Shown here: piece by piece, positions 16,408-24,837 of the stretch
How positions within the stretch are numbered: position 1 is the stretch's first letter
Layout: each line of letters begins with the position of its first letter
Assembly: GCA_039024915.1 (NCBI GenBank)
Contig: JBCCPK010000004.1
Location: 62,001 to 126,000 of the forward strand
Origin: Pseudomonadota bacterium
Lineage (GTDB): Bacteria; Pseudomonadota; Alphaproteobacteria; Rhizobiales; MH13
Direction of reading: 5' to 3'
Length of the DNA stretch: 64,000 nt
Made by a program: the position numbers and the translations under genes
The notes under the pieces: model-generated
The model's input: only the letters and a program-made list of their open reading frames with translations
What the model was told of the DNA's origin: nothing
The model's database searches: none

Positions 16408-16986
16408 TTGATCTATCCATCTGCGCACACTGGCCGCTTCATCGCGGTGGTTGGACCTTCGGGCGTGGGCAAGGACAGCGTCATGAATGGGTTGCTCGCT
16501 GCCGAGCCCCGCTATGTCAGATGTCGGCGGGTTATAACCCGACCGGAAGACGCTGGTGGCGAGGATTTTGAAGGTGTCAGCGAAGCGGAGTTCAAGGCGC
16601 GGGTCGACCGCGGCTATTTCGCGCTTTGGTGGCGCGCGCACGGCCTCGCCTATGGAATTCCCGCTGCCAGTACAAACGATGCACTCGAAGCCGGGATGGA
16701 CGTGCTTGCGAACCTGTCTCGCGCTATCGTGCACGAGGCCTGGTCTGTATTTCCCACCCTGACGGTTCTATCGATTACCGCACCGGTTGAGGTGCTTGAA
16801 AAGCGGTTGGAACGCCGCGGCCGCGAGGACGAAGACGATATTGCAGCGCGGTTGGCCCGTCCGATACGGGCGTTGCCGCAAGGCGTACCTTTGATCAGTA
16901 TCGATAATTCGGGCGATCTCGACGGAAGCGTTCGGGAGGCAAGAATGGCTTTGGCGCGCCGCTTGTCTCACGCGGCAAGTGTATAG
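16408..16986 (+). CDS. phnN: Ribose 1,5-bisphosphate phosphokinase PhnN
   Basis: PhnN phosphorylates ribose 1,5-bisphosphate to PRPP and so returns the C-P lyase ribose scaffold to nucleotide metabolism. The 192-residue protein has P-loop VVGPSGVGKDSVM near the N-terminus, RRVITRPEDAGGEDFEGVSE, YFALWWRAHGLAYGIP, and RRGREDEDDIAARLAR, as in guanylate-kinase-like PhnN proteins. The start is probably TTG at 16408, 12 bases after phnL; no ATG or GTG is better placed. The last 19 bases overlap the convergent DUF1045 gene. Confidence 0.9.
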   Translation: MIYPSAHTGRFIAVVGPSGVGKDSVMNGLLAAEPRYVRCRRVITRPEDAGGEDFEGVSEAEFKARVDRGYFALWWRAHGLAYGIPAASTNDALEAGMDVLANLSRAIVHEAWSVFPTLTVLSITAPVEVLEKRLERRGREDEDDIAARLARPIRALPQGVPLISIDNSGDLDGSVREARMALARRLSHAASV

Positions 16987-17654
16987 GCCTCAATCTCGTG
17001 GAAATGCCCGTCGACGTCTTCTCCCATCAAGCTGATCGTTCGCAGAATGAAGGGTTCCGGCATATCGGAGCACAGATATCTCTGCAGCCGTTCAGCGAGA
17101 TCGTGCGACGTCTCCTCGTCGAGTTGACCCGACAACGTCATGTGAAAGCGAAACTCGTCCATCACGTATGGATAGCCCCAGCGCAAAAGTTGTTCTTCCT
17201 GCCGATCGGTCAACTTGCTTGCGCGTCGCTTGGCAAGCTCTGCTCCATTCAAGGGCGCGCGGAACGCATCAAAGTCGCGCACCACTCGTTCGCAAAGCTG
17301 ATCGAGCGCGGGGCAAGACCCCTCCGGGACGAGCGCGACGAAGCCGTTCATCGGGCGGACGACCATCCGACTGATGGCGACGCTCTGCATCGTTGGCAGA
17401 CGTTCTTGGCACGCCCTCAGAAGCTGCTGCCTGCTTTGTCCTTCGATAAGTCTGAACGGAGGTTTCAACGTACCATGGAAGCCGTATTTTCGAGGTGTTG
17501 CGGTGGCCTGCGCTATGTCATAGCGCAAACCCTCAAGAACCGGATGATCGACCTTGTGTCCCAACCGGGAATCCCATCCCAACCATTGCGACGCAATTGT
17601 GTGCAGCGGCTCTTCTGCCATCGCGTACAGGGCATAGCGACGGAATACGGTCAT
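16968..17654 (-). CDS. DUF1045 2H phosphoesterase of phosphonate metabolism
   Basis: This 228-residue protein has the two HxT/S motifs of 2H phosphoesterases: YGFHGTLKPPF (about residue 62) and FRFHMTLSG (about residue 178). DUF1045 genes are regularly found in phn loci. 2H enzymes open cyclic phosphates. Because no phnP-type metallo-beta-lactamase gene is present in the locus, this protein is a good candidate to open 5-phosphoribosyl 1,2-cyclic phosphate before PhnN acts. The ATG at 17654 follows GGGGAGAGG on the minus strand; an ATG at 17699 lacks such a site. The end overlaps phnN by 19 bp, and the gene is divergent from phnM. Confidence 0.85.
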   Translation of the reverse strand: MTVFRRYALYAMAEEPLHTIASQWLGWDSRLGHKVDHPVLEGLRYDIAQATATPRKYGFHGTLKPPFRLIEGQSRQQLLRACQERLPTMQSVAISRMVVRPMNGFVALVPEGSCPALDQLCERVVRDFDAFRAPLNGAELAKRRASKLTDRQEEQLLRWGYPYVMDEFRFHMTLSGQLDEETSHDLAERLQRYLCSDMPEPFILRTISLMGEDVDGHFHEIEAYTLAA

Positions 17655-17716
17655 TTGCCTCTCCCCAATCCGACTGGCGTAAGGCCATCGGTCTCTCACA
17701 CCTCAAAGACAGGTCC

Positions 17717-18880
17717 ATGACACAGCTTTCTGACGGATCAACTACCGTTCTGGCCAATGCGCGACTGGTATTGGAAAATGAGGTTGTGCGCGGTTCCTTG
17801 AGCTTTACCGATGGCGTCCTGACAGCGACGGATGCCGGTACCGCTGTCCCTGCTGGCGCGATCGATTGTGAAGGTGACTTTGTGGCGCCGGGTCTCGTTG
17901 AATTGCATACCGATAACTTGGAGCGACACCTCTCACCGCGCCCTGGCGTGGCGTGGCCCCACAACGCGGCCATTGTCGCACACGACGCGGAGTTGGCCTC
18001 AACTGGCATCACCACGGTGTTCGACGCGGTGCGGCTGGGTTTCATTGAGCATTCAGGTACCAACAGTGTGATGGAACCCTATGCACGCCCTATGGTCAGT
18101 GAGATCCTAATGGCGCGATCCCATGGGCTCCTGAAGATCTCCCACCATATTCATCTGCGCGCCGAAATTTGTTCCCACTCGCTTGCTGATGAACTTGAGC
18201 AATTCAGGGAAGATGACCGCATCGGTATCATCTCGTTGATGGATCACACACCCGGCCAAAGGCAGTTTGCCGATATCACCCAGTACGAGAAATACATGCG
18301 TGGCAAGCACGGGCTCAGTCAGGCCGAGTTTGATGCCCATGTGGTGGAGCGGAAGGAGCTGCGAGAGCGCGTGCACGCAAAGCATGAGGCTGCCGCTGTA
18401 ACCGCCGCAGAAGCTTTTGGCGCGGTGCTCGCAAGCCATGATGATACGACCCATGAGCACGTCGAAACCTCAGCTGGGTTTGGGATCAAACTCGCGGAGT
18501 TCCCGACGACGATTGGCGCCGCCCACGCCTGCCACAAGCATGGGATCGCCATCATGATGGGTGCGCCCAATCTGGTGCGTGGGGGCTCGCATTCGGGTAA
18601 CGTCGCCGCTCATACTCTAGCAGAACACGACCTGCTCGATATCGTATCCTCCGACTATGTGCCGTCTGCGCTGCTCTATTCGGCCATCAAGCTTTCGCAG
18701 ATCTGGGATGATTTGCCTCGCGCGATTGCAACGGTAACGGCTGCACCTGCGGCTGCCACCCGGTTGACTGATCGGGGGGCACTGAAAGTTGGCAAGCGTG
18801 CGGATGTTATCCGCTTTGCGTTGGCCGATGACGTGCCCATCCTACGCGGCGTCTGGAGCAATGGCCGTCAGGTCGCCTGA
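17717..18880 (+). CDS. phnM: Alpha-D-ribose 1-methylphosphonate 5-triphosphate diphosphatase PhnM
   Basis: PhnM removes pyrophosphate from the ribose 1-phosphonate 5-triphosphate made by PhnGHI, so that PhnJ can act. The 387-residue amidohydrolase-fold protein has GLVELHTDNLERH (metal motif), IISLMDHTPGQRQF, LASHDDTTHEHV, GAPNLVRGGSHSGNV and SSDYVPSALLYS. These phrases match the phosphonate PhnM family. The ATG at 17717 starts 62 bases from the divergent DUF1045 start. The frame is open farther upstream, but that part is antisense to DUF1045. A second PhnM-like gene lies 0.9 kb downstream on the other strand. Confidence 0.92.
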   Translation: MTQLSDGSTTVLANARLVLENEVVRGSLSFTDGVLTATDAGTAVPAGAIDCEGDFVAPGLVELHTDNLERHLSPRPGVAWPHNAAIVAHDAELASTGITTVFDAVRLGFIEHSGTNSVMEPYARPMVSEILMARSHGLLKISHHIHLRAEICSHSLADELEQFREDDRIGIISLMDHTPGQRQFADITQYEKYMRGKHGLSQAEFDAHVVERKELRERVHAKHEAAAVTAAEAFGAVLASHDDTTHEHVETSAGFGIKLAEFPTTIGAAHACHKHGIAIMMGAPNLVRGGSHSGNVAAHTLAEHDLLDIVSSDYVPSALLYSAIKLSQIWDDLPRAIATVTAAPAAATRLTDRGALKVGKRADVIRFALADDVPILRGVWSNGRQVA

Positions 18881-18915
18881 CTGGGGCGGAGCCCATCGAT
18901 CGCGAAGAGATCGGC

Positions 18916-19764
18916 TTACCGAGCGAGACCTTCGCGTTCCAGGTACCCAATCGCGGCGGGTATGTCGGCCGAGTGGCGCAGCTCCAGCACCAGATGTGGC
19001 GCTTGTTCGGTGCCAATCTGAGGCAGTTTTGCCAAAGCACGGAAGACCGCGTGCCATTGGATTGTTCCTTGACCGGGCGCCCAGTGGCGATCGGCTACGC
19101 CGTCGGCGTCTTGGAGGTGTACATGGGCGAGCTGATCACCGGCATCGGCCACGAAGTAGTCCACTGGAGGCGCGCCAGTAACGCCATGGGCATAATGGGC
19201 ATGCCCGGTATCGATCGATAGGCGAACGTTGGGGCTGTTGAAGCTCTCAACCAACTCGCGTCGATCGCGTGGGTCAACATCTTCAATGTTCTCAATGACC
19301 AATGTCACGCCCTCTGAGTGCGCGCGTTTGACCACATCACCCAGAACGGCATGAACCTTTTCGATGGTCTCGTGCCGGGTGGTTGGTGCATCGCCTCGCG
19401 GCGGATAGTTCCACTTGTTGAAGTGGTCCCAGGTCGTGAAAGGTGAGTGAAGGACCATCTGCGCCGCACCAAGGGCCGCGCAAATGTCGACGCCGGTCAG
19501 CAACCGCTTCGTGATCAGCGGGCGAAACTCGGGATCATCGCAATCAAGTGGCAGGTACCAGAAAGGTCCATGGATACCCAAACGACCGGTGTATCCATCG
19601 AGCGCTTGTTTGATCCTCAGGACATGGCTGTGCCAGTCACCCAGGATCAGTTCGGTGTTGTAGAAGTCTTGAACCTCCAAATCGCGATCACCATCGATCA
19701 GCCAGTCCTTAAAGGTCGGAAGGTCCTTCAAGGTTAGTGCTGCACCGATCGAAAGTGGAAGCAT
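18916..19764 (-). CDS. TIM-barrel sugar isomerase/epimerase-family protein
   Basis: This 282-residue protein belongs to the AP endonuclease 2/xylose isomerase-like TIM-barrel family. Likely metal ligands follow the family order: VIENIEDVD (Glu), LSIDTGHAHY (Asp, His), HVHLQDADG (His, Asp) and LVLELRH (Glu). Also typical are GIHGPFWYLP and VLHSPFTTWD. Such proteins isomerise or epimerise sugars and sugar phosphates. It is 10 bases downstream of the phnM-like gene and probably co-transcribed, suggesting a role in processing the ribosyl product of phosphonate degradation or a sugar-linked phosphonate. The substrate is unknown, and this family is not a standard C-P lyase component. Confidence 0.8.
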   Translation of the reverse strand: MLPLSIGAALTLKDLPTFKDWLIDGDRDLEVQDFYNTELILGDWHSHVLRIKQALDGYTGRLGIHGPFWYLPLDCDDPEFRPLITKRLLTGVDICAALGAAQMVLHSPFTTWDHFNKWNYPPRGDAPTTRHETIEKVHAVLGDVVKRAHSEGVTLVIENIEDVDPRDRRELVESFNSPNVRLSIDTGHAHYAHGVTGAPPVDYFVADAGDQLAHVHLQDADGVADRHWAPGQGTIQWHAVFRALAKLPQIGTEQAPHLVLELRHSADIPAAIGYLEREGLAR

Positions 19765-19774
19765 CCGGTTTCTC

Positions 19775-20971
19775 CTAAAAGACCTTCACGCCAGCGCGCC
19801 AAACGCCGCAGACAATAGGTTGTCTATCATGCAGGCGTACCTGTACCAAGTCAGCTCGCAAGCCCTCTGCCAGCCGTCCCCGGTCGTGAAGACCCGCTAT
19901 GCCCGCCGGCGCCGATGTGACCATCGCAATGGCTTGCGGTAGATCGATGGGCAAATCCTGATCAGCGGCGATAGCGAAGGCGCAGTCGAGTGGGCTGCGC
20001 GGCACATAGTCGGAGGCCAACGCATCCACCACCCCCGCTTCCAGCAGCGTTCGAACTGCCACGTTGCCTGACTGAGACCCACCACGAAGGAAGTTCGGTG
20101 CACCGGCGATCGTTTTCAGACCGAGCGCCTTCGCACGCTTGGCGGCGACAAGCGTCGTTGGAAACTCGGAAACAGTGACGCCTTCCCGGTCAGCTTGATC
20201 GACGTGGACGACGGACCGATCATCATGACTCATGATTGGCACTGCTGCAGCCGTGGCGTGGGCAATGATTGCGGCTCGGTTCTCGGCTCCAGTGCGGGCT
20301 GACCGATCAAACAGTTCGTCGAGCCTCGCACGACCGTCCTCTGGGGTGATTTCCATCTCGTGGATCATGTGATGGAACCAGCGCTCGACATCGGGACTTT
20401 GGCGGTCGCCCGGCGTATGGTCCATAACCGAAACAAGCTTCGCCAGGGGATGCATAAGCGCATCCCGTGCCAAGCCGGGCGTATCTGGGTCGGAGATTTC
20501 GCACCGCAAGTGTACGAAGTGCTCTGCCCGGAAAAGCCCTGCTGCCTGCCCTCGATCAAGAGCATCAATCAGGGGCTTGAGAATCTCGCCCCGCTCAGGT
20601 CGTTTCATGGTGGCGCCGACGCACAGGCTGTCGAACACGGTCGTTGTTCCACCCGAAATGACCACCGCGTCGTGCGTTAGTAGTGCGGGCAGGAAGGGCC
20701 AGAGGACAGCCGCCCGCGGATGGACGTGGGTTTCGACATGGTCGGTGTGCACGTCAACGATGCCGGGTACGAGATAATCGCCCTCCAGATCCATAACAGT
20801 ATCTAGATGGCGGTCGCCACCAAGCCCTGCGATCAAACCGGCTTCGACGCGCAAGCTTCCCCTCTCGATTCCATCGGCGAGCACAAGCCGCGCATTGTCG
20901 AAGCGCACATCCTGTTTTGCTGACAGACCGGCAATGGATGGAGACGTTTGGTTGTTCGGGCGATCAAGCAT
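19775..20971 (-). CDS. Second PhnM-like amidohydrolase
   Basis: This 398-residue protein is a paralogue of the PhnM at 17717. It shares IVDVHTDHVETHVHPR (metal site), KLVSVMDHTPGDRQSP, PIMSHDDRSVVHV, AGAPNFLRGGSQSGNV and ASDYVPRSPLDCA. The ligand motifs are intact, so it should be active. It has an N-terminal extension (about 20 residues) and differs where PhnM has LERH and GKHGLSQ. It may hydrolyse a different ribosyl phosphonate triphosphate or be the isoform used under another condition. It heads a two-gene minus-strand operon with the TIM-barrel gene and is divergent from the hexapeptide transferase gene. A candidate Pho box lies 68 to 85 bases before its start. Confidence 0.88.
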   Translation of the reverse strand: MLDRPNNQTSPSIAGLSAKQDVRFDNARLVLADGIERGSLRVEAGLIAGLGGDRHLDTVMDLEGDYLVPGIVDVHTDHVETHVHPRAAVLWPFLPALLTHDAVVISGGTTTVFDSLCVGATMKRPERGEILKPLIDALDRGQAAGLFRAEHFVHLRCEISDPDTPGLARDALMHPLAKLVSVMDHTPGDRQSPDVERWFHHMIHEMEITPEDGRARLDELFDRSARTGAENRAAIIAHATAAAVPIMSHDDRSVVHVDQADREGVTVSEFPTTLVAAKRAKALGLKTIAGAPNFLRGGSQSGNVAVRTLLEAGVVDALASDYVPRSPLDCAFAIAADQDLPIDLPQAIAMVTSAPAGIAGLHDRGRLAEGLRADLVQVRLHDRQPIVCGVWRAGVKVF

Positions 20972-21038
20972 GGTGGCAACCTGTGTTCGGGTCGGCTGAC
21001 TGCAGACGCCTCATTTGTGACGCTTGCATTGAGGTTGG

Positions 21039-21056
21039 GTGATCGTTTTGTGACAT
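21039..21056 (-). promoter_or_regulatory. Candidate Pho box upstream of the phnM-like gene
   Basis: Read on the minus strand the site is ATGTCAC-AAAA-CGATCAC, in the 7-4-7 layout of the PhoB box (consensus CTGTCAT repeats); 9 of 14 consensus positions match and the TCA cores are intact. TTGTGAC recurs exactly 33 bases away (21015-21021 and 21048-21054), three 11-base PhoB steps. This suggests a tandem array. It could serve both the phnM-like operon and the divergent transferase gene. Assignment is inferred. Confidence 0.4.
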
Positions 21057-21148
21057 TCGCATGCAAGCCGCTTGCAAGCCTTTTCTTCGATCCCACCATT
21101 ATGCTTTGCCATCTGCCGACGGGCGCCTGAAAAGATGGAGGTCAGCTG

Positions 21149-21778
21149 ATGGGCCAGGCCAAACTTAGTGAGTCACCGACGGTTCATCCTGAAGCCGAAG
21201 TGGGACCTGATTGTATCTTGGGACGGTGGACCGAGGTCGGGCGCCGCACCCAGATAGAAGCCTCCACGCTTGGGGACTACTCTTACATCACAGAAGACGG
21301 CCACGTCATGGCGACCAAGATTGGCAAGTTCTGCTCAATCGCCAATGGCGTTCGTCTCAATCCTGGTAATCATCCGACGTGGCGCGCATCACAGCACCAC
21401 GCCTTCTACCGCTCCCACGCCTACGATCTGGGTGAGGATGACGAGGACTTTTTTAAGTGGCGTCGGGCCAATCCGGTGACGATTGGCCACGATGTCTGGA
21501 TCGGGCACGGCGTAACCGTTACCGCAGGTATAACAGTGGGAACAGGTGCTGTAATTGGCGCCGGCGCTGTCGTTACCCGAGATGTCGAACCCTATGCGGT
21601 TGTCGGCGGTGTTCCGGCACGTGTTTTGAAGCGACGTTTCTCACCTGAGCAAGGCGAACGCTTGATGAGAATTGCCTGGTGGGACTGGTCACATCAAAAG
21701 CTGCGCAATGCCTTGCGTGATATCCGGACCATGGATGTCGATACCTTCATCGATATCCACAGCGTCAGATCCGGATAG
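21149..21778 (+). CDS. Hexapeptide-repeat acyltransferase of phosphonate metabolism
   Basis: This 209-residue left-handed beta-helix protein belongs to the acetyltransferase family regularly found in phn loci (phosphonate metabolism hexapeptide transferase). Hexad repeats run through [14 protein letters not shown], then [49 protein letters not shown]. The catalytic-type loop [15 protein letters not shown] precedes the main repeats. It may acetylate aminophosphonates, as PhnO does with a different fold; this is inferred. The ATG follows GGAGGTCAGCTG, a good ribosome site. It precedes phnD by 221 bases. Confidence 0.88.
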   Translation: MGQAKLSESPTVHPEAEVGPDCILGRWTEVGRRTQIEASTLGDYSYITEDGHVMATKIGKFCSIANGVRLNPGNHPTWRASQHHAFYRSHAYDLGEDDEDFFKWRRANPVTIGHDVWIGHGVTVTAGITVGTGAVIGAGAVVTRDVEPYAVVGGVPARVLKRRFSPEQGERLMRIAWWDWSHQKLRNALRDIRTMDVDTFIDIHSVRSG

Positions 21779-21999
21779 CTCAAGACATTATAGCTTAAAT
21801 AGCTGAGATATATCGTCTTTTTTCTCCATTTTTCCTTCACAAAAGCGTCGCCGAACCTTCATCGTTCCTTTGCTGAAGCGACATGAACCACCCCTATGAA
21901 CCGCAGTTAGTGCGGGTGGGTCTGTTTCAGGAAAGGCCGCTCGCCTGTCTTCATCGGGACCAACTTTTCCCGCCCTTTGTCGAAAACAGGATGGCTTGA

Positions 22000-22917
22000 A
22001 TGCTGAAGATGACCCTTGGCGCCCTAGTGCTTGGCGCAACTGCACTGACTGGAACGGCAGCGTTCGCCGATTGGCGCGATGATGTCCCGGTTTTCCGGAT
22101 CGGAATTCTTGGTGGCGAGAACGAGGCTGATCGACTGCGCGAACGCCAGTGCCAGGCTGACTTCCTTGAAGAGCGTCTCGGAGTGCCTGTCGAGCTGTTC
22201 CCGGCGTCGGATTATGCGGGCGTCATGCAAGGTCTTCTGGCAGGTCAGCTTGAGTTTGCAGAGCTCGGCTCGTCTGGCTATGCCGGTATTTATCTGCAAG
22301 ACGAGAATGCCGTAGAGCCGCTTTACACCGCTCAACAGATCGATGGCTCCCTTGGATACTACTCGGTCATGTATGTGCGGTCGGACTCGGATATCATGTC
22401 ACTTGAGGACATGCAGGGCCGCTCCCTCGCATTTGCTGATCCCAACTCGACCTCCGGCTACTTGGTCCCAAATGCCGAGCTTAACGAGATGGGCATCAAT
22501 CCCGAAGCCTATTTCTCGCAAACCGGCTTTGGCGGCGGTCATGAGCAGGCTGTGATCTCCGTGTTGCAGGGCCAGTACGATGGCGGCGTGACCTGGACGT
22601 CCGGCGTTGGTGAGTTGTCCGAAGGTTACTCGCGGGGGAATCTGCGATCGATGGTCGACAAGGACCTGCTCGACATGGACGACATCCGGATCATCTGGCA
22701 GTCGAATTTGATCACAAACGGCCCACGGGTCATCCGTTCGGCGGTTCCGACCGAACTGAAAGATCTCGTTATGGGCTCTATGATGCGCTTGCAGTTCGAG
22801 GACCCCGATTGCTTTGAAGCAGTCAACCAGGGTGATGCGTTGGCGTACTATCCGATCGACACCGAGTTTTACATGCCGATCATCAATATGCGCCGCCAGC
22901 TTTCAGCCACGCGGTAG
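22000..22917 (+). CDS. phnD: Phosphonate ABC transporter substrate-binding protein PhnD
   Basis: PhnD is the periplasmic receptor for phosphonates. The 305-residue precursor has a signal peptide (MLKMTLGALVLGATALTGTAAFA, cleavage near residue 23). It carries the PhnD pattern: VFRIGILGGENEADR, GVPVELFPASDYAGVMQGLLAGQLEFAELG, SLAFADPNSTSGYLVP (the ligand loop DPxSTSG) and GGVTWTSG. The ATG at 22000 is the start of the signal peptide. It leads the uptake operon phnD-phnC-phnE-phnE; a terminator-like hairpin follows directly and probably keeps phnD expression above that of the membrane genes. Confidence 0.94.
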   Translation: MLKMTLGALVLGATALTGTAAFADWRDDVPVFRIGILGGENEADRLRERQCQADFLEERLGVPVELFPASDYAGVMQGLLAGQLEFAELGSSGYAGIYLQDENAVEPLYTAQQIDGSLGYYSVMYVRSDSDIMSLEDMQGRSLAFADPNSTSGYLVPNAELNEMGINPEAYFSQTGFGGGHEQAVISVLQGQYDGGVTWTSGVGELSEGYSRGNLRSMVDKDLLDMDDIRIIWQSNLITNGPRVIRSAVPTELKDLVMGSMMRLQFEDPDCFEAVNQGDALAYYPIDTEFYMPIINMRRQLSATR

Positions 22918-22931
22918 CAAACTTGCTGACG

Positions 22932-22964
22932 AAGGGCTGAACCCCGCGATGGTTCGGCCCTTTT
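22932..22964 (+). terminator. Terminator-like hairpin after phnD
   Basis: A 12-bp stem pairs AAGGGCTGAACC (22932-22943) with GGTTCGGCCCTT (22951-22962), one G-T wobble, around a 7-base loop and runs into TTTT (22961-22964). It lies between phnD and phnC. A partial terminator or 3' stabiliser that raises the ratio of binding protein to membrane parts is likely. Confidence 0.7.
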
Positions 22965-23024
22965 CTCATCTGGCCCTCGCCTGAACCCCCACCACTCGTA
23001 GCCAAAGCCAATCGGAGCCATGCC

Positions 23025-23855
23025 ATGCTCAAGATCTCGGGTCTGTCCAAGCACTTCACCGCCACCAAGGCTGTCGACGACGTCTCGCTGACCATCCCCG
23101 ACGGACAGATGGTCGGCATCATTGGCCGCTCAGGTGCGGGCAAATCAACGCTTCTTCGTATGCTCAACAGGCTGGCAGACCCTACTCATGGTGAGATCAG
23201 GTACAAAGGCACGGACGTCGCCAAGATCAAAGGGCAGGCTCTGCTCAAGTGGCGTTCCGAATGCGCGATGATCTTCCAGCAATTCAACCTCGTTGGACGG
23301 CTTGATGTGCTGACCAATGTGCTCACAGGCCGGATGTACCATCACGGGTTCGCGTCTTCCATGCTCAAGCTCTACTCGCCAGCGGAACGGGCGTTTGCAA
23401 TCCACGCGCTGGATCGCCTGACAATGGCACATACCGCGATGCAGCGTGCCGATACGTTGTCTGGCGGCCAGCAGCAGCGCGTGGCGATCGCCCGCGCATT
23501 GCTCCAAGAGCCACGAGTTCTGCTTGCCGATGAACCGATTGCATCCCTTGATCCGATGAATGCCAAGGTTGTCATGGACGCGTTGCGAACAATTAATCGA
23601 GAGGATCAGATCACCGTTATTTGTAACCTCCATACGCTTGATACAGCCCGCCGCTATTGCGACCGCGTGATCGGCATGGCCGATGGAAGGGTTGTCTTCG
23701 ATGGAGACGCGGACGATCTGACAATGGAGGTTGCGCGCGACATTTATGGTGCCGAGCTTGGCGACTTCACCGAAGAGATGACGTCCACCGACCTTGCCGC
23801 CCTCTCAAGACCGCCCGTGGGCACCGCGGTCGATGGCCAGCGTTTGGCGTCGTAG
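23025..23855 (+). CDS. phnC: Phosphonate ABC transporter ATP-binding protein PhnC
   Basis: PhnC powers phosphonate import. The 276-residue ATPase has Walker [15 protein letters not shown] (about residues 36-49), Q-loop [19 protein letters not shown], signature [17 protein letters not shown], Walker [16 protein letters not shown] and switch His in [11 protein letters not shown]. The [17 protein letters not shown] stretch is specific to the PhnC family. It follows phnD after a hairpin and precedes the two PhnE permease genes. Confidence 0.94.
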   Translation: MLKISGLSKHFTATKAVDDVSLTIPDGQMVGIIGRSGAGKSTLLRMLNRLADPTHGEIRYKGTDVAKIKGQALLKWRSECAMIFQQFNLVGRLDVLTNVLTGRMYHHGFASSMLKLYSPAERAFAIHALDRLTMAHTAMQRADTLSGGQQQRVAIARALLQEPRVLLADEPIASLDPMNAKVVMDALRTINREDQITVICNLHTLDTARRYCDRVIGMADGRVVFDGDADDLTMEVARDIYGAELGDFTEEMTSTDLAALSRPPVGTAVDGQRLAS

Positions 23856-23904
23856 TCCTCGGTAAGCCCGAAGTCATTCGCTCCCCTCCAGCGATCCGTT
23901 CATT

Positions 23905-24837
23905 ATGGCCATTACGCCCGAAAACACGTTGAACAAGATGGGGCACCGTGAAGACCCGGTGTCCATCTATGAACAACACCGCAAAGAGCTTGCCCGTGCG
24001 AAAATGGGCCAGACCATTTTGTTCGGGCTCCTGTTTTTCGGCCTGTTGATTTTCTCAGTCGTCACGTCCCAGTTTTTCCCCGATCGGTTGGCCCAGGCGG
24101 CATCGCGCGTGTTCGAGTATTTCGGCACGATCATGCCAAGCCTTGAGTGGGATAAGCTCTTCATGGGCCGCGACGACCAAGGTCGCGCCGTCGAAGGCTC
24201 TTTGACCTTCTGGTACACCGACCTCAACACGTATCTTGCGCTGATCTGGGAAACGATCCTGATGGCGATTACGGCCACGATCCTCGGCACGGCTGGCGCA
24301 CTGGCGTTATGCTTCGCGGGGTCGCGGAACCTGATGCAGAACTCGTGGATCTACTTTTTTGCCCGAAGATTTATGGAGATATGCCGTGGCGTGCCAGAGA
24401 TTCTGATTGCCCTGGTCTTTGTGTTCGCCTTCGGCATTGGCCCGCTTGCCGGCATTCTGGCTGTGGCTATTCACTCTGCCGGAGCGTTGGGCAAACTGTT
24501 TGCCGAAGTGAATGAGAACGTCTCGCAACGTCCAATCGACGGCATTCGCGGCGTCGGTGGCAACTGGTTCGAACAGATGCGTTACGGCGTGTTGCCGCAA
24601 GTCCTTCCCAACTTTGTCAGCTACGGCCTGTTGCGCTTTGAGATCAATGTGCGGGCATCTTCGATCATCGGCTTCGTGGGTGCCGGTGGTATCGGACAGG
24701 AACTCAACCGCGTGATCTCGTTTTACTCCGATGACCGCGTCCTTGCTGTGCTCATACTCGTCGTCGTCACCGTCACGGTGATCGATCTCATATCTGAGCG
24801 GCTACGGATGTACTTTATCGGTAAGGAGCAGCTCTAA
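23905..24837 (+). CDS. phnE: Phosphonate ABC transporter permease PhnE (first copy)
   Basis: This 310-residue inner-membrane permease has about six helices; the first (TILFGLLFFGLLIFSVVTSQFF) follows a 30-residue hydrophilic start. The EAA loop is seen in NENVSQRPIDGIRGVGGNWFEQMRYGVLPQVLPNF. The EICRGVPEILIALVFV and SSIIGFVGAGGIGQEL phrases are typical of PhnE. It forms a heterodimer with the next gene, whose start shares one base with this stop. Confidence 0.92.
   Translation: MAITPENTLNKMGHREDPVSIYEQHRKELARAKMGQTILFGLLFFGLLIFSVVTSQFFPDRLAQAASRVFEYFGTIMPSLEWDKLFMGRDDQGRAVEGSLTFWYTDLNTYLALIWETILMAITATILGTAGALALCFAGSRNLMQNSWIYFFARRFMEICRGVPEILIALVFVFAFGIGPLAGILAVAIHSAGALGKLFAEVNENVSQRPIDGIRGVGGNWFEQMRYGVLPQVLPNFVSYGLLRFEINVRASSIIGFVGAGGIGQELNRVISFYSDDRVLAVLILVVVTVTVIDLISERLRMYFIGKEQL

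Noticed and set aside
18916-19764. Endonuclease IV annotation for the TIM-barrel protein
   Set aside because: Only the fold and metal pattern are shared; the length, the HSPF and ENIEDVD phrases and the phn context suit sugar isomerase-type proteins better.
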